DNA from: Gymnogyps californianus
Taxonomy: Eukaryota > Chordata > Aves > Accipitriformes > Cathartidae
Length of the DNA: 64,000 nucleotides
Assembly (NCBI RefSeq): GCF_018139145.2
Contig: NC_059471.1
Location: 201,519,494 to 201,583,493, forward strand
Direction of reading: 5' to 3'
Position numbers and translations under genes: made by a program
Shown here: positions 50,190-62,344 of the stretch, one piece after another
Layout: every line of letters begins with the position of its first letter
Position numbering within the stretch: position 1 is the first letter of the stretch
Notes under the pieces: generated by a model
Seen by the model: only the letters and a program-made list of their open reading frames with translations
The model's database searches: none
Told to the model about the DNA's origin: nothing

Positions 50190-50385
50190 CAATCTGTAAT
50201 GTAAATTGCGCGGTCTCGGCTGGCTTCTCTCTCCCTCGCCCCGGCAGCTCGGTGAGGTTCAGCGCTATCTGCTCGCGCAGGTAGCAGCCTATTTGATATA
50301 ACTGCTCCCCACCGCACAAAGCGGCCAGGTGCTGCGACAGCTCGTTGGAGCTCTCCAAGTCACTCCGGCAGGGTTTTCCTACCAT
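50190..50385 (-). CDS. Candidate first coding exon of an unrecognised gene
   Basis: The minus strand has an ATG in a good initiation context (A at -3, G at +4: ataATGg) followed by about 65 open codons beginning MVGKPCRSDLESSNELSQ. The next part, around residues 19-48, reads HLAALCGGEQLYQIGCYLRE and then a short EQIALNLTEL segment, which looks like amphipathic alpha-helix. A possible splice donor, GTACGG, follows at 50,189-50,184. If unspliced, the frame continues to a stop at 50,134 (83 codons). About 14 CpG dinucleotides fall within 165 bp, much denser than the surrounding AT-rich DNA, as expected of constrained coding sequence. No pyrimidine tract or acceptor precedes the ATG, which suggests a first exon. 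I recognise no family and found no partner exons, so a chance frame in a small CpG patch remains possible. Confidence 0.35.
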
Positions 50386-51545
50386 TATCCTCCCACAGCC
50401 CCCAGAGATATGATTAATTCATGGACCGTCACTGAAGGCATCTTTCTGTGGCATATGGAGTTAAAGTGTCCTCTTCACAGAGCTGCCTGGGGACAACTGT
50501 GGAATTTGTACAGACAATCCCACTAGGCAGTCAATCTTGTAAAAGCACTGATATTACAAAGTAAATACAAGTGATCTATTTGTTTAAGGTTATTACTGTG
50601 ACCGACAGGGTATTAAAACAATCTTTCTACTGACAAAAGATATCAGGCCTGCACTCCCATTTGATGTTCCTAGGCATGCTTTTTCTTCTTTCTTTCTCAG
50701 CCACTGAGCTTTGGGGTGTTCATCAAATTTGACTGATATGGAGATTGGAGTACACTGTACAACCAGCCCATTGAAATTCAATTCAGATATGAGCTTAAAT
50801 TATAAAAAGAAACCTTAGCTAGTAATAACACTTTGATGTGCAGATGCATAAAAGTTTTAACTTCTACTTTCTTCTGAAACAAATCAGCTTCCAGTCATGC
50901 TATTTGATTCATATTTTATCTTCTAATACATCCAAAGCACGAATATTAAATATTGCCCTCTGTGGTCAGGAAAATTACAGTGGGTGCCATAAGAAGGCTT
51001 CCATTTCATCCTTTTATCAAGGTTGTGTACGGATGCTTCCCCGCAACATGAATATACTGCCCAGTGTTCAGAGAAAAAAGGTCAGTCCCTTTATATCTGA
51101 CCCGTTTTCAAAAGCATACCATTTCTTTCGGAACTGGAAATTTCAGCTAGGAAAGGACATCACCTTCCTAGTTGCATTTTATAGTCTGGCAGCAGGCAGA
51201 CCTAAGGAAGAAGTCAGTCCTGGACACAGAGAGCACCCAGACAGGCTCCCCTGCGCTCTGTGCTTTGCAGCCCATGCCTTGCTCTCCTGGCTGCTTTCTA
51301 TTCTGAAGCATGCCGCCCTATGCAACTCCCTGCTTTGCTTATTTACCTATTTTTGCTTTTATTTATGTTTATCCTACAGTGGCAAATCTTGCAAAATCCA
51401 ATAACGGTCTAACATCTCTGGTCAGCTGTACCAAACCCAAATCCTCACCCACCCCAGGAAGAGGCACAACCATTCATTCACCCATACCCATGCCAGCCTC
51501 ATTTTCTTCCTTGGGATCTGCCACGATCCACCAGCAGGTGCATGA
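50386..51545. other. Unique non-coding sequence upstream of the candidate exon
   Basis: This is an AT-rich stretch. A plus-strand 188-codon frame (50,838-51,404) has no recognisable domain and looks like chance. No CpG island or clear promoter is visible next to the candidate exon. Confidence 0.5.
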
Positions 51546-52200
51546 TTCTTCCTCTTACAATTCCCAAACCTAGCACTAACCCTAAACTTATCAGAACAAT
51601 AATAAATTATCACCTAACTATAATCCATGTGTCCATGTGAGAATCAAGCTTCATTCTAACTTTATGGCTCTTGCAGGATCGCGTAAACAACATGTCAAGA
51701 CTGCACTTCACTACCTGTAGCCCTCAACCCCAATTCTAGCTTTAAACCCAGCCCGGCAATACCTCTGTGCCCCCAGGATTAAACATGAGGGATTCCTTCA
51801 TACTGGCGCTGACCTTGTTCCTAGCATGATGACTCTTACAGGACCCAGAAATAAACATAGCTTATCACTAACCAGAAAACATTTGCCCAGGTTTCATCTC
51901 TCATTGTAGTATTTCATGCTTCCCCCCGTGGTGCTAACCCAAATCATGTTGTTAATCCTAAAGGTCTTGGTGTTTGGTCAGAATTAATATGCCAGCATAA
52001 GGAAGGGACTGAAGAGCTCGATTTATGTTTCACGCCTTCAAGGGCTGGGGTAAAGACATGTGCCCACAGGAGTGCTGCTTTCCTGTCTAGCAATACCATT
52101 TGTGCCAGAAATAAATACACAATGGCCCATGCCAGCCCACGGGAGCCTCACAGGGATGCCAGTGCACAACTCTCCTCAGGCCCTTAATTCCTGGCTTTTA
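51546..52200 (-). repeat. Degenerate tandem, telomere-like repeat relic
   Basis: A loose motif, CTCTT(A/G)CAGGA(C/T)C followed by AAAC-type sequence, recurs at about 51,551 (CTCTTACAATTCCCAAACC), 51,668 (CTCTTGCAGGATCGCG) and 51,833 (CTCTTACAGGACCCAGAAAT). Related pieces near 52,085-52,120 include CCAGAAATAAATAC. CTAACCCTAAAC-like words are interspersed (51,570-51,590). Spacing is 117-165 bp. The array is heavily decayed and its edges are uncertain. Confidence 0.4.
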
Positions 52201-52744
52201 AGCTGACCTCAGCTTTAAGCCAGACACACAACCTGTGAGAAGGTGCATCCCAATGGAACGAGCCCTCACTTCAACCCGTCAGTACCTCTAGCTGTCATCC
52301 CCAGCTCTTTGGTGCTGTGCCCCAAACTGTGTGCAAGGCAGTGTCTGAGCCAGCCAACTCCATCCAATGCCCAGCCAGGGACTGTGCTAACAATTAAACA
52401 ACATGGTCAATCACATAACCTGGCTCTGTTTAGTTCACTATTACAGATACAGCCAGAGATACAGTAATAAATATGACCGTGCAGGCCCCAAGAGCAGAAA
52501 GCATGTTCTTTATCCTGCTACGTCTCTGTCTTAACTGTAATGCCATAAACAATAACTTTGCTAGATAAAATACAAGTCATTGAACCCTCAGGCACCAGTC
52601 TTGATTCTGGTACTGAGAATTTGGCAGAGTACAATGCAGATAAACAATAAATGATTCATTTCCCAGGTCCTTGTTGTAAATGCTATTGCTGGAAATTAAG
52701 TCCTAGGACTGAAAAGGTAAAACCAGACAACTGCAGAACAGTTT
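52201..52744. other. Non-coding sequence, nothing recognised
   Basis: This stretch lies between the degenerate repeat and the CR1 nest. It has no gene and no clear repeat. Confidence 0.5.
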
Positions 52745-52969
52745 AGATGAGAAAAGATGTCCGACCAAAGGCCTCTGGTCCTACCTCCTACTCAAAGTAG
52801 GGCCAGCTTCAAAGCAGAGCATATTGCCCTGAGTCTTGCCCAAGATGAGACTCTACAACCGATTTGGCCACCCTGCTCCGGTACATAACCACCCTCTTTC
52901 AAAAATGTTGTCCTTATGTCCATTGGCTATGTGATTTTTTTCTTTTTTTTTTTTTTTTCTTTTAAAGCA

Positions 52970-53173
52970 ATGTTTACTGTGAGGGTGGTAAGACCCTGGA
53001 ACAGGTTGCCCAGAGAGGCTGTGGATGCCCCATCCCTGGAAGTGTTCAAGGTCAGGCTGGACAGAGCTTTGAGCGACCTAGTCTAGTGGAAGGTGTCCCT
53101 GCCCATGGCAAGGGGGTTGGAACTAGATGATCTTTAAGGTCCATTCCAACCCAGACCATTCTATGATTCTATG
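52970..53173 (+). mobile_element. CR1 3'-end fragment, plus strand, inserted into the older CR1
   Basis: The sequence starts at TTTACTGTGAGGGTGG, continues through AACAGGTTGCCCAGAGAG, GATGCCCCATCCCTGGAAG and GGTTGGAACTAGATGATC, and ends with the family tail ATTCTATGATTCTATG at 53,173. It is a severely 5'-truncated CR1 copy, and visibly better preserved than its host element. A T-rich run (about 52,935-52,965) sits directly at its left edge. Confidence 0.94.
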
Positions 53174-53416
53174 TCAAGTTGGTATTTGCCTTGCTGCAGC
53201 CTGTAAGAATCACTTCTTGTCCTTTTATTCTGCATCTCTGAGATGCAGTTGGATTTGTCATGTCTATGACCACCCCACCCCCAGAGACAGCAATTACATC
53301 CCCCTTAGCCTTCTCTTCTCAAGGGTAAACAAACCCAGTCTCTTCAGCTCTTTCTTGTACGTTTTATGCTTGAACTTCTTAACTATCTTAGTGGCTTTTC
53401 AGGACTCCTTCCATCT

Positions 53417-53725
53417 CTATTGTAGCAGATAGGCCCAAAAGTGGATGCAGAATCCAGAAGTGGCCTCACAAGTGCTGGTGCAGCCCAGGATGCCCTTGGT
53501 CTCCCCGGCTGCAAGGGTGCAGTACTCGCTCAGGCACAGCCCACTATCCACCAGCATCCCCAGGTCCTTTTCTGCCTGCTTTGTTGCCTGTCTGCAAGGT
53601 TTCATGGAGTTATTTTGTTCCAGGTGCAGGATTTTGCACCTGTCTGTGCTAAACTTCATGAGTCTCTTGTTGGTCCACTCTTCCATCTTTTCAAGGCTCC
53701 TCTGAATGACAGCCCTGCCCTCCAA
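53417..53725 (-). pseudogene. CR1 ORF2 C-terminal fragment (non-functional)
   Basis: This minus-strand frame of 102 codons corresponds to the region just after the reverse-transcriptase catalytic motif in CR1 ORF2. Recognisable blocks in order are LMKFSTDRCKILHL (family pattern LMKFNxxKCKVLHLG), EKDLGMLVDSGLCLSEYC (EKDLGVLVDxxLxMSxQC), LAAGETKGILGC (LAAxKANxxLGC) and, near the end, IHFWAYLL (VQFWAP). The N-terminal endonuclease, the fingers and palm with the FADD site, and the rest of the protein are absent. It is part of the CR1 at 52,745-53,905 and not a host gene. The match is to the family pattern as I know it; no alignment was run. Confidence 0.85.
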
Positions 53726-53905
53726 TCATGAACCACACCTCCCAGTCTAGTGTCACCCATGTCTGTGCCCACCTTGGTAATGAGCCCTGAGGAATGCCAA
53801 TTTTACTTAATTATCAATTAGGCTTTGAACTATTGACTGCACTTTGAGCCAGACAGGCCAGGTAGATTTTCACCCACCTTGTAGTCAAACCCTTCAATGG
53901 TCAAA

Positions 53906-56095
53906 AAGGCCAGATGCCTGCCTGGGACCTGGGCTGCTACCTGCTGCCCAGTCTGCAGCCCTCAAAGTGTCCTGTGCTTGGGCCTCTGAGGTTTGCTCTG
54001 GGCATAGCTTTGGAGCACGGGCTAATGCTCCAGCTAAATCTAGGGCTGAGGGCCCCAGGAGGTGGACAAGTAGGCTTTCTGGTGGCTTCTGGGGACTCCA
54101 TCAGGGCTAAGGGGAAGGCTGCTATGCTCTGGAATTAACATATACTGGAATTTTTTTGGAGAAAATGACCTGACTTATTGTAATACATACACGAGTTAGA
54201 ATTAGGATTCAGGGTTGTGCAGCTGTGCGTTGGTGGGCTATGATTAAGTGTTAGTTGGTAGATTAGGATGAAGGCTAGGCTTTCAGTTCAGGCTATGAGT
54301 GGGGACCTCATGAGTTGGTGAATTTAGGTTTTCTCCCCTGCCTCCCTCAACACCTGCTGGATTTGGGCTGGGATAGGCTCTAGTGGACAATTCAGTGTTT
54401 TATTTACTCACGGCCTTAACTACACCAAATGGTTAAACTACGTGTTAGATTTTCGACAGAGGGAAAAATCTCCTCTGCAGGCAGAAGGAAACAACTAAAC
54501 ATGTCAGACTGATGTGGGAGCTAACGGTGGTGGGACAGACAGACTCTGTTTAAGGATAAGGGAGAAGTGGTTCCCTTAACCTGACTGAAAGCCTGCAGTG
54601 ACTGCAGGCAGGAATGAAGGCTGTTATGAAGTGAGGCCAATAGAACAGAGCTATTTCTAAGCTTGGTAGCAGCACAGCACGTTGTGCAGTGATCATAAAA
54701 AAAAAAAAAAGTTATTTTCAGCCTCTGATTTCTAAACCCTACCCCATATCTATCTCATCCTTTAACAAACAAAGAAATGCAACCAGCCCTAAAGCAAATC
54801 AGTCATCCCAGTGAACACTGCTCCTCATCTCAGCAAACAGGCCTTGCAGGACACAGCAATGGCACAGGCATTTCATTCACAGGAATCCCGCATTTGTTAC
54901 ATGACTCACTATAATGTGCATGATGCCAGTAGCACCAAACCCAATCAAAGCCTGCATATTTTGCAGGACTTATTACCGTACTAGTTTTCCAGCCCTGAAT
55001 TTCCCAGGCCCTAATGCAAACCTAACTGTGAACCCGGTAATGGCATCTCTAGTTCAATGAACTGTAAGACCCAGTCTGTTGGCACCAATCCTCCTCAGAG
55101 ACTCTGGTGGCAGAAAGAATCCCTCATTTTTCATATCTGGTTTCCCATGCCTCACTGAACCATGTAGCTAGGTGAACTATGTGGTATATGATATGTACCT
55201 CAGGATATGACCTTGAGCAATGTGATCTAGCTTTGAAGTTGAAGCTAACTTCGAAGTTGGCCCTGCTTTGTTTGTAGGGTTGAGGCAGATGCCCCCAGAC
55301 AACCCCACCAACCTTAACTCTGTGAGCCTGCATGTGAACTCAGCTGGCACAAACCTCTGACTTGAGTTTTGTAATATCAGCCAAGAAATCAATTTATGCA
55401 ATGTTTTTTCTACCTGACCATAATGGCAATGCTAGCCTCAGTGGGCGCTGTCTGGTCCAAACCTGCAGTAGAATTAACCCATACTATTTTTCCAGGCTGA
55501 CATTTGAATCCTGTGGGCTTCAAAAGATGCTCAGTAGATTTCTATATCCACATGAAGAAGGAAAGAGAAGCCATCTTTTGCTTTCATGTCATAACCCTCT
55601 CATTTACTTTTTCTAGAGTTTTCTGAAATCCTCGCCTGTATGCTTCTGGCTTCATAGGAATCCTTTGGCTGTCTCTGTTCAACCTTTCCTCCTGGGCTCA
55701 GTTCATCCCTCATATACTTTTCCACTACTCACAAAGGGAGAGGTGCTGATCACCCTCCTCTGCCCAGTCTTGCGTTTGATGGCTCCCTGTCCCCTGCCAC
55801 TGCACATGCCACATTCTTCTAAACCACACTGCTGCTCTCTGCCTCTTCTCCCTCACCCAAGATACAGAAGCATATACTGCTGGCTTTACACTTGTGCCTA
55901 TCCTTTTTGAGAAGATCAAGGCTTTAATTTTTTTCCCAAAGTCCTCATCTTCTTTTCTTGAGGATGAGAGTAAGGTGAACCTTCGTGGCTTTCTAAAAAC
56001 AAATATCAATTATAACATTAACATGGCATTTGAAGAACCATGTGAAAAACTGGGAAGTTAGAGGTCACCTCTAATTTAATAATCAAGTGAGACTG
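53906..56095. other. Non-coding sequence with scattered telomere-like words
   Basis: No gene is recognised. 54,190-54,300 contains GTTAGAATTAGGATTCAGGG-like and TAGATTAGG-type words (G-rich strand). 54,730-55,035 contains AAACCCTACCCC, GCCCTAAAGC, TTGCAGGAC and CCTAATGCAAACCTAACTG (C-rich strand), resembling the relic at 51.5-52.2 kb. An A14 run lies near 54,698-54,711. The rest is ordinary. Confidence 0.5.
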
Positions 56096-56740
56096 TGTCG
56101 TGGTTTAACCCCAGCCAGCAACTAAGCACCACGCAGCCGCTTCCCCCTTCCCCCTCCCAGTGGGGTGAGGAGGAGGAAAGAGGGGAAAAAAGAAAAAAAA
56201 AAAAAAGTAAAACTCGTGGGTTGAGATAAGAACAGTTTAATAACTAAGGTAAAATATAATACTAACAATAGTAATAATGAAATATAATAATAATAATAGT
56301 AATGAAAAGAAATATAACAAAAAAGGAGGGGGGAGGAAGGGAAAAAAACCAACCAAACAAACAAAAAAAACCCACCAGTGATGCACAATGCAATTGCTCA
56401 CCACCCGCTGACCGATGCCCAGTTAGTTCCCGAGCCACGATCCGCGCCGCCCGGCCAACTCCCCCCTGTTTATATACTGGGCATGACGTTCCATGGTATG
56501 GAATACCCCTCTGGCTAGTTCAGGTCAGCTGCCCCGGCTCTGCTCCCTCCCAGCTTCTTGCACACCTGCTTGCTGGCAGAGCACGGGAGACTGAAAAGTC
56601 CTTGGCTTCAGATAAGCGCTACTTAGCAACAACTAAAACATCAGAGTGTTATCAACATCATTCTCACACTAAATCCAAAACCCAGCACTGTACCAGCTAC
56701 TAAGAAGAAAATTAACTCTGTCCCAGCCGAAACCAGGACA
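56096..56740 (-). mobile_element. Solo LTR, family A, copy 3 (645 bp, complete)
   Basis: Read on the plus strand, the element starts TGTCGTGGTTTAACCCCAGC and ends CCGAAACCAGGACA. It is flanked by a perfect 5-bp target-site duplication, GACTG (56,091-56,095 and 56,741-56,745). The minus-strand TATA box is at 56,469-56,476 and the polyadenylation signal at 56,236-56,241. It is about 65-75 bp longer than its sisters, mostly through an expanded A-rich and (TAA)n-like segment at 56,180-56,375. The CRE position reads TGACGTTC on the plus strand, keeping only the TGACG half. No internal retroviral sequence adjoins it. Confidence 0.96.
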
Positions 56741-59700
56741 GACTGGGATGTCTCTGATTTAATTTGCTCTCTTGGTGCTGCACCATTTAATGGAGGAAGA
56801 GTTTCTCCTTCAGAGCAAAATGAGCTCCTGCCTCTGCCAAAATTCAGCCGGGTGCAGAGCTGGGTCACTGCACCCTTCTCAGCTCCAGGGGAACGAGGAC
56901 TTGCACAGTGCCCTCGTTGAGGACCCAGGGACACGGCATGTGGGAAAGCCCAGGAAGGGTTTGGGGCTCCCGCTGCCCCGATGTGTCCTCGGGCACAGCC
57001 CATTGAAAAGCAGCAAGTGGGACAGGGGGATCCCAAATGCATCTTGGTCACAGCAGTTCAGGTCCTTCGCCCTCTGTGGCATCATCCCTCATTTACGCCT
57101 GAATGTACAAAATCTAGGTTGTCCAGGCGGATGGTCAGTGGCAGGCACCTAACCCACCAGCCACTCATTCCAAGCTGCAGCTGTGGCTCGGGTTAATTTT
57201 CCTGCCAAGTCTTAACTGTAATTTAAATTTCCTACACTATTTAAGCTGAGCAATCTGTACTTCAGATCTCTTGAGCATTAATAAAACAGTTATGAGAAGT
57301 TTCAGGATAAAAGGTTAAGCCCATAAAAATATGCAACTCGTTTATAAAAATAACTCCATCAGGTTTTTCACAGACTATAGAGACAAAGGTTTCAATTTCT
57401 GCATTTGTAATAACCTTGGGACTGCCAGTGGTAGAAGTCACAGGAGTAGCCGCTCTTTGGGAATCGGCTGCCCCAAACTTTTCAAAATCTGTAGCTAGCC
57501 CATGGGCTTTGCAGCACAGTGTCAGTGTGGCATTTTCTACTTCACAGCCAGGGAAGCAGCTTGGGAGACCAAGAGACATCCTTGGCCACCTCTTGGAGCT
57601 CACCCCCTCCTACGAGGCTCGGCACATGACCCTCTTCCCCAGCAAGACCACAGAGCCCAAATCTCCCAGCAGGATTGTCCCTCTTAGCAGGATGGGCCAT
57701 ATCAAAGAAGTCACGTTCTCCATCACCTGGAGATGCTTTTTGCAGGGTCACAGAGACGATCTCCCCTTTTCACCTGACCATGGCGGTGCTACCTGTGAGA
57801 GATACTTCAGGGCACATCACACATCCAAAGCACCCTCGATGTCTTCTGTCAGCTGGGATGACTCAGTTTGTGTCCCCTGCAACTGGGGCTAGCTCAGACA
57901 CAGCCACTCGGCATTGTGGACAACCTCAGTAGGGTAGAAGGAACCTGTTCTCGTCTCTGTCCTCTCTCGGTGGGGAGAACCAAGGCTGCCAGTGTTATCA
58001 GGTGAATCCAATTGAACACAGTTAAAATATTCCAAAGTAATTTATTTTAAGAGTAACTTTGTTATTAGTGGCTCCCATTTGGGCTGAGATTGTGAAAAAG
58101 CTGAAGTGTGTTAGCTGCCCAGGAGATATACAAAACCAGTGGGGTCTGGAGACAACTTTTGAGCTCTATTAAAAACCCAGATCTTTTGCTATTGCTGTAA
58201 AATACTATGAAAAATGTTTATGTAGTTCCTCAGGAGCTCAGAAATTATTTTAAAATAAATCAGCTTAAAATAAACCCAATAATTCCTTGTTATACGTGAT
58301 ACCATATTCATCCTCCTATAAGCAGCTTTTCTCACTAAGCATTAGCTTCTATTTGCCTATCAATTTTAGAAAGCCTGGTTTCTCTCCATCTAGCAGCCTT
58401 TAAAGCCTTTTCCTCTGCAGCGTTTGCTGGACAGTCAGCTAAATGCAAGGCAAGCATCCTCCTGGCTCGTTACCGCTGATTACCCAGCTCTGGCCTGTTT
58501 TTCTCCTCTGCTTGTTCTGCAGGCCTGGCCTTTCCTGGGAACTGCCATCATTCCACATGGCAGCACAGCACAGGGAAGCTGTTTAAAAATGCTTCCTTTC
58601 GGGAGGCGAAAGGATGATGTGCGGGTGTTGCTCGTGGTACGTGATGTTACTGCACACGCAGCACGCGGCAGCCCTCGGGTTGGCCTCAGACGTGCAGTCC
58701 AGGCTCTTTATTGAAAAGTATACAAATTTACATCAAAATGCAAATCTATGTTGCTATGAGCAGTGACAACCACCGCAACAAAACCCAGCATAGGGGGTTT
58801 CTTGCCTGTTTGATGTCTTGGTCACATGCTACGACCTCACTAAGCTCCAAGCTATTTATTTAGCTTTACTCTGATATAACTAACACCTCTGGCTGGTCCA
58901 ATGTCTTATTCAGTCTTACTCATCACAGACTACACTTGAATAGAAATCCCCGCTCAAACCAATAGCTTAATGAAAGGGAAGAGCTCTCTCTCCTCCCCAG
59001 CCTGCCCGGGGAGCAGGCGCCCGTTGCCTGCAGCCTCACAGCCGCTGCTCTTGGGATGCAAATGAGGAGTCGTCAGATGGGAACAAACTGTGGCTGATGC
59101 CAGTGGGAGCTTGAGCAGGTCCCAGGAAAACATAGCCTCATTCAAACAACCATAATTTCATATAAGATAGCTCACCATAGGCTGTCCATCCTCTTCGATG
59201 TATTTTTTTCTATTATTTGTGTTAAAAATGAGAGCAGACACAGGAGAGTGCTTCAAGCATGTACTGTGTGAATAAAAGTAGCAATAATAGTACTTAGCCT
59301 TTATGTAGTGGCTTTTCATCTGTAGATTTCAAGGCACTCCCACAAAAGGACATTACTGTCATTCTCCATGTTCTCCTGAAAGGAGAAGGGACATGACCAA
59401 GCTCACCAGCACAGCTCACCAGCCTCCCATGGCTGCCAGCTCTCACGCTGGCCTCCCCACCACTTGTTCTGGTGTGCCTGAGCTGTGCTGGGTTTCTTCT
59501 CACCACCTCCCTTCCCCAGGTACCCATCGGGATGGGAACCAGCACTAAGCAGGTGGGAGCAGCCTCTGGGTAGGAGATGCTGTCAGGGGACCCAACGTCG
59601 GGTGGTGCAGGGAAAGGGCTCTCTCCCAGGTAAGGGCATCTTCCCAGGAATAAACCAGCTTCTCGAGATGGGTGGCCTGAAGAGCTGTTTCTCTACCTCT

Positions 59701-62344
59701 TGCTGGTAAAAAACAAAACAGTCAATTAGCACCGTGTTAATAAAGCAGACCTCCAGGTTTGTTTGCTTTTTTAAAATAAATGCACAGTACGCATACATAA
59801 AAAAGACCTGTACATAGGGGAAAAAGAGTAACCCAGTCGCTCTTTTCTATGCGAGGAGCAGGGAATGCTCTCAGAGCCCTCCTTCATTAGTCACTTCGGC
59901 AACCACGTACACTCGCGGGGTGTGCAAACGCTGCTGGCAGAGGGACAGTCATGTTGCAGTGAGTTTTGTACCTGCCTGCAGGTCTTTCACACGGACCTGG
60001 AATCTGCTGCAAGGTCAGATTCCTCAAAGGTGTTTCACGACAGCAAAAGGCTGGAGATCCCAATCGTCGTTGATGTTTAAAAACATTTTAAGCCGAGCTG
60101 CGGTACTGAATGAGCAAACAGCAGCGGGGAGCCCCTGGCAGCTGCAGGAGGATCTGGGCCTGTTCTTTACAGGGGAAAAAAGCATCTTCTGCATTTCGCC
60201 CTCGTGCGCTTCGAACGCTGTACAACACCAGGATTTCCATGGAGATGGAGGCATTGCATATTGTTGAGGCAAGGATGTGAATTTAAAACAGAAATATGAT
60301 TGATCTCAAAATGCTGCTCAGGGGGCAAGGCACTGTTATGCTAAAAAGTGTGTTTTCCAGCCCTCTGCCACAGCCATGGAGGGCTGCCACTGTTAACTCC
60401 TTCAGTACCAAACCCAATAGGCACACTGACAATAAACAGCCTGCCATAGCTTAAAAACTATTCAGAGGTATCAAGGTACTTGTCTGCCTGATCCCTCAGC
60501 TCCAGCTTTTCTGCGATACGATCATTTCCATAGCAGTGTGGCCGTAAGTGCTCCCCCTGCAAGGTACTGGGAAGCTTCAGTTCCCCCGGGGAGTGAAAGT
60601 GGAGGATCAGCATCCTGAAGGATAAGGCCATCAGATTTTGGATTTGCAGAAGAATTTAACATGAGGAGTTAGCAAAAATGAGAATTTTTTTTTATATGTC
60701 AGACTTCCATTAACTGCCAGAAAATGCAAGGAAAACATATTATTCAAGCCAAATAAGTATTGGGTGCCAATATTTTCTCCTTTTACATCCCTCACCTGCA
60801 ACTCAACACTTAAACTGAACTTGAAACCAGGAGAAAGCGGAGAGAGACACAGGAAGGTGACTTGGCAGGTGGCTTCAGCTATTTCTAGCTGAAGAAGCTC
60901 TGTCATCAGATTAAGGTCTTTTAAGCTCTCTTAGGACTGGGCGACCTCAGAAATATTAAAAACAACGTGTATTGTGCATCTGTGGAAAAAACCTTGGCGT
61001 ATCAGTGCGGAGGTGCAGTCAGCCTTGCAATAGCCCTCACACGAATGTGAAAGGAACAGTTCGCCAGGAAAGCACGTGGGTGTGATGCTTGGGAGGGAGA
61101 CGTGGAGGCAGAGAAGATGGTCACCTCTACAGAAATAAGACAGAAGAGTCCCTGCAAGAAGCCACTGAGGGTTTCTGATTCAGCAGGGAGCTAATGTGGC
61201 TGCTAATCCTGTCACAAGAAATACAGCATGGTGGGAGGCAGGAAGCAGCCCCTGCCAAGGGAAAATGGGCTCTCTGCTTCCCCAGAGGGATGGCTGGGGA
61301 AAGGACCCTCTGCTGCCAGCATCCTCCAGCCCCACAGCCCCGCCAGCCACCCAGGACAGGGTCCCCGAGCCCAGGCCTCCACCAAGGCACCAGCACTGCC
61401 ATGAACAGGCTGCTGCCAGCACCAGGAAAGGCTACAGAGTCTTTGATTTATTTGCAAAGAGCTGAGGACCTTGTGAATGTCATTATGAAATTACTTTCTT
61501 TTATTTAGGACTAGAGGTGGAGGGAGCGGAAGAGAGAATTAGCAACATACCCCGATGTGCTGCATTTCTGTATATGACAGGTAAAGAAACTCTAGCCCAG
61601 AGATCTTTGGGGCTCAGTGTCCTTTGGTCCTCTCAGAGCGGCACATCTGAAGCTCTACCAGCCTTTCCTGACCCTCAGATCACAGCAGCTTTCCCAAGCC
61701 ACTGCCTCCGGCTCCCCAGGCTCCCCCGACTGCATGGGTCTGTCCTCGTTTCGCCTGTCTGGTTGCAGATGGAAGATGTCACACCGTTAATTATGTGGTG
61801 GCAGGACAAATGCTTGTCTCTCACTGCTCTTCAGACTCCACAGAAAATGAAGCATTTTACATATCCTTGATTAGACAAATGGCCCACCAAAGGCAATCTT
61901 CATTAAAATTCCATATACATAAGTATCATTAAAACACAGAGCTGGCTTGTCCACACATACAAATTTCCCAGTGTTAAATCATGGAATTATAACACTTAAT
62001 GATGTTAGAAACAAAAAAGTTAGTCTGGCAACAAACCATCAGACAAGTACTGCAGCCTGAAATTAATTGTAAAACTATTGCTTGGTTGTTGGGGTTTATT
62101 TTTAACTCTACCCACAATGTCTGGAAACCACAGACTGAAGATTTCTTATCATCATTGTGAATAAACACAGTGTGTGGGAGGGAGAGAACAGAAAAGCACC
62201 AGGGCCACCGTTCGGCATGAGACTTTTGGGAGGGCAGGGATCAATCCAGACAAGCAGGTCATACCAGCAAGAAGCACGAGGGTGCAGGGGCATCCCTGCT
62301 CGTGGAGTTCAGCCTTTGCCATCTCAGCAGTCAGGTAGTATGAC
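56741..62344. other. Unique non-coding sequence, nothing firm
   Basis: No gene or transposable element is recognised in this 5.6-kb stretch. Overlapping frames on both strands at 57,262-57,892 have no known domain. 58,600-58,700 is a small CpG-containing patch. 60,000-60,270 is another GC/AT-mixed patch that may be conserved. 60,680-60,695 is a T run. Confidence 0.55.

Larger units (their letters stand above)
52745..53905 (-). mobile_element. Old CR1 LINE, minus strand, split by a second CR1
   Basis: The left part (52,745-52,930) is the reverse complement of a CR1 3' region (CTACCTCCTACTCAAAGTAG... to CTTATGTCC). The right part (53,174-53,905) resumes the same element with GCCTTGCTGCAGCCTGTAAG, CCTTCTCTTCTCAAGG and the C-terminal part of ORF2, and fades near CACCCACCTTGTAGTC. 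The two parts join in the correct order if 52,935-53,173 is removed. The 5' part of the element, including the catalytic reverse-transcriptase motifs, is missing. The element is inactive. Confidence 0.87.

Noticed and set aside
57262..57892. Overlapping frames on both strands (113 codons minus, 158 codons plus)
   Set aside because: Neither resembles a known protein. At most one could be real, and nothing favours either.
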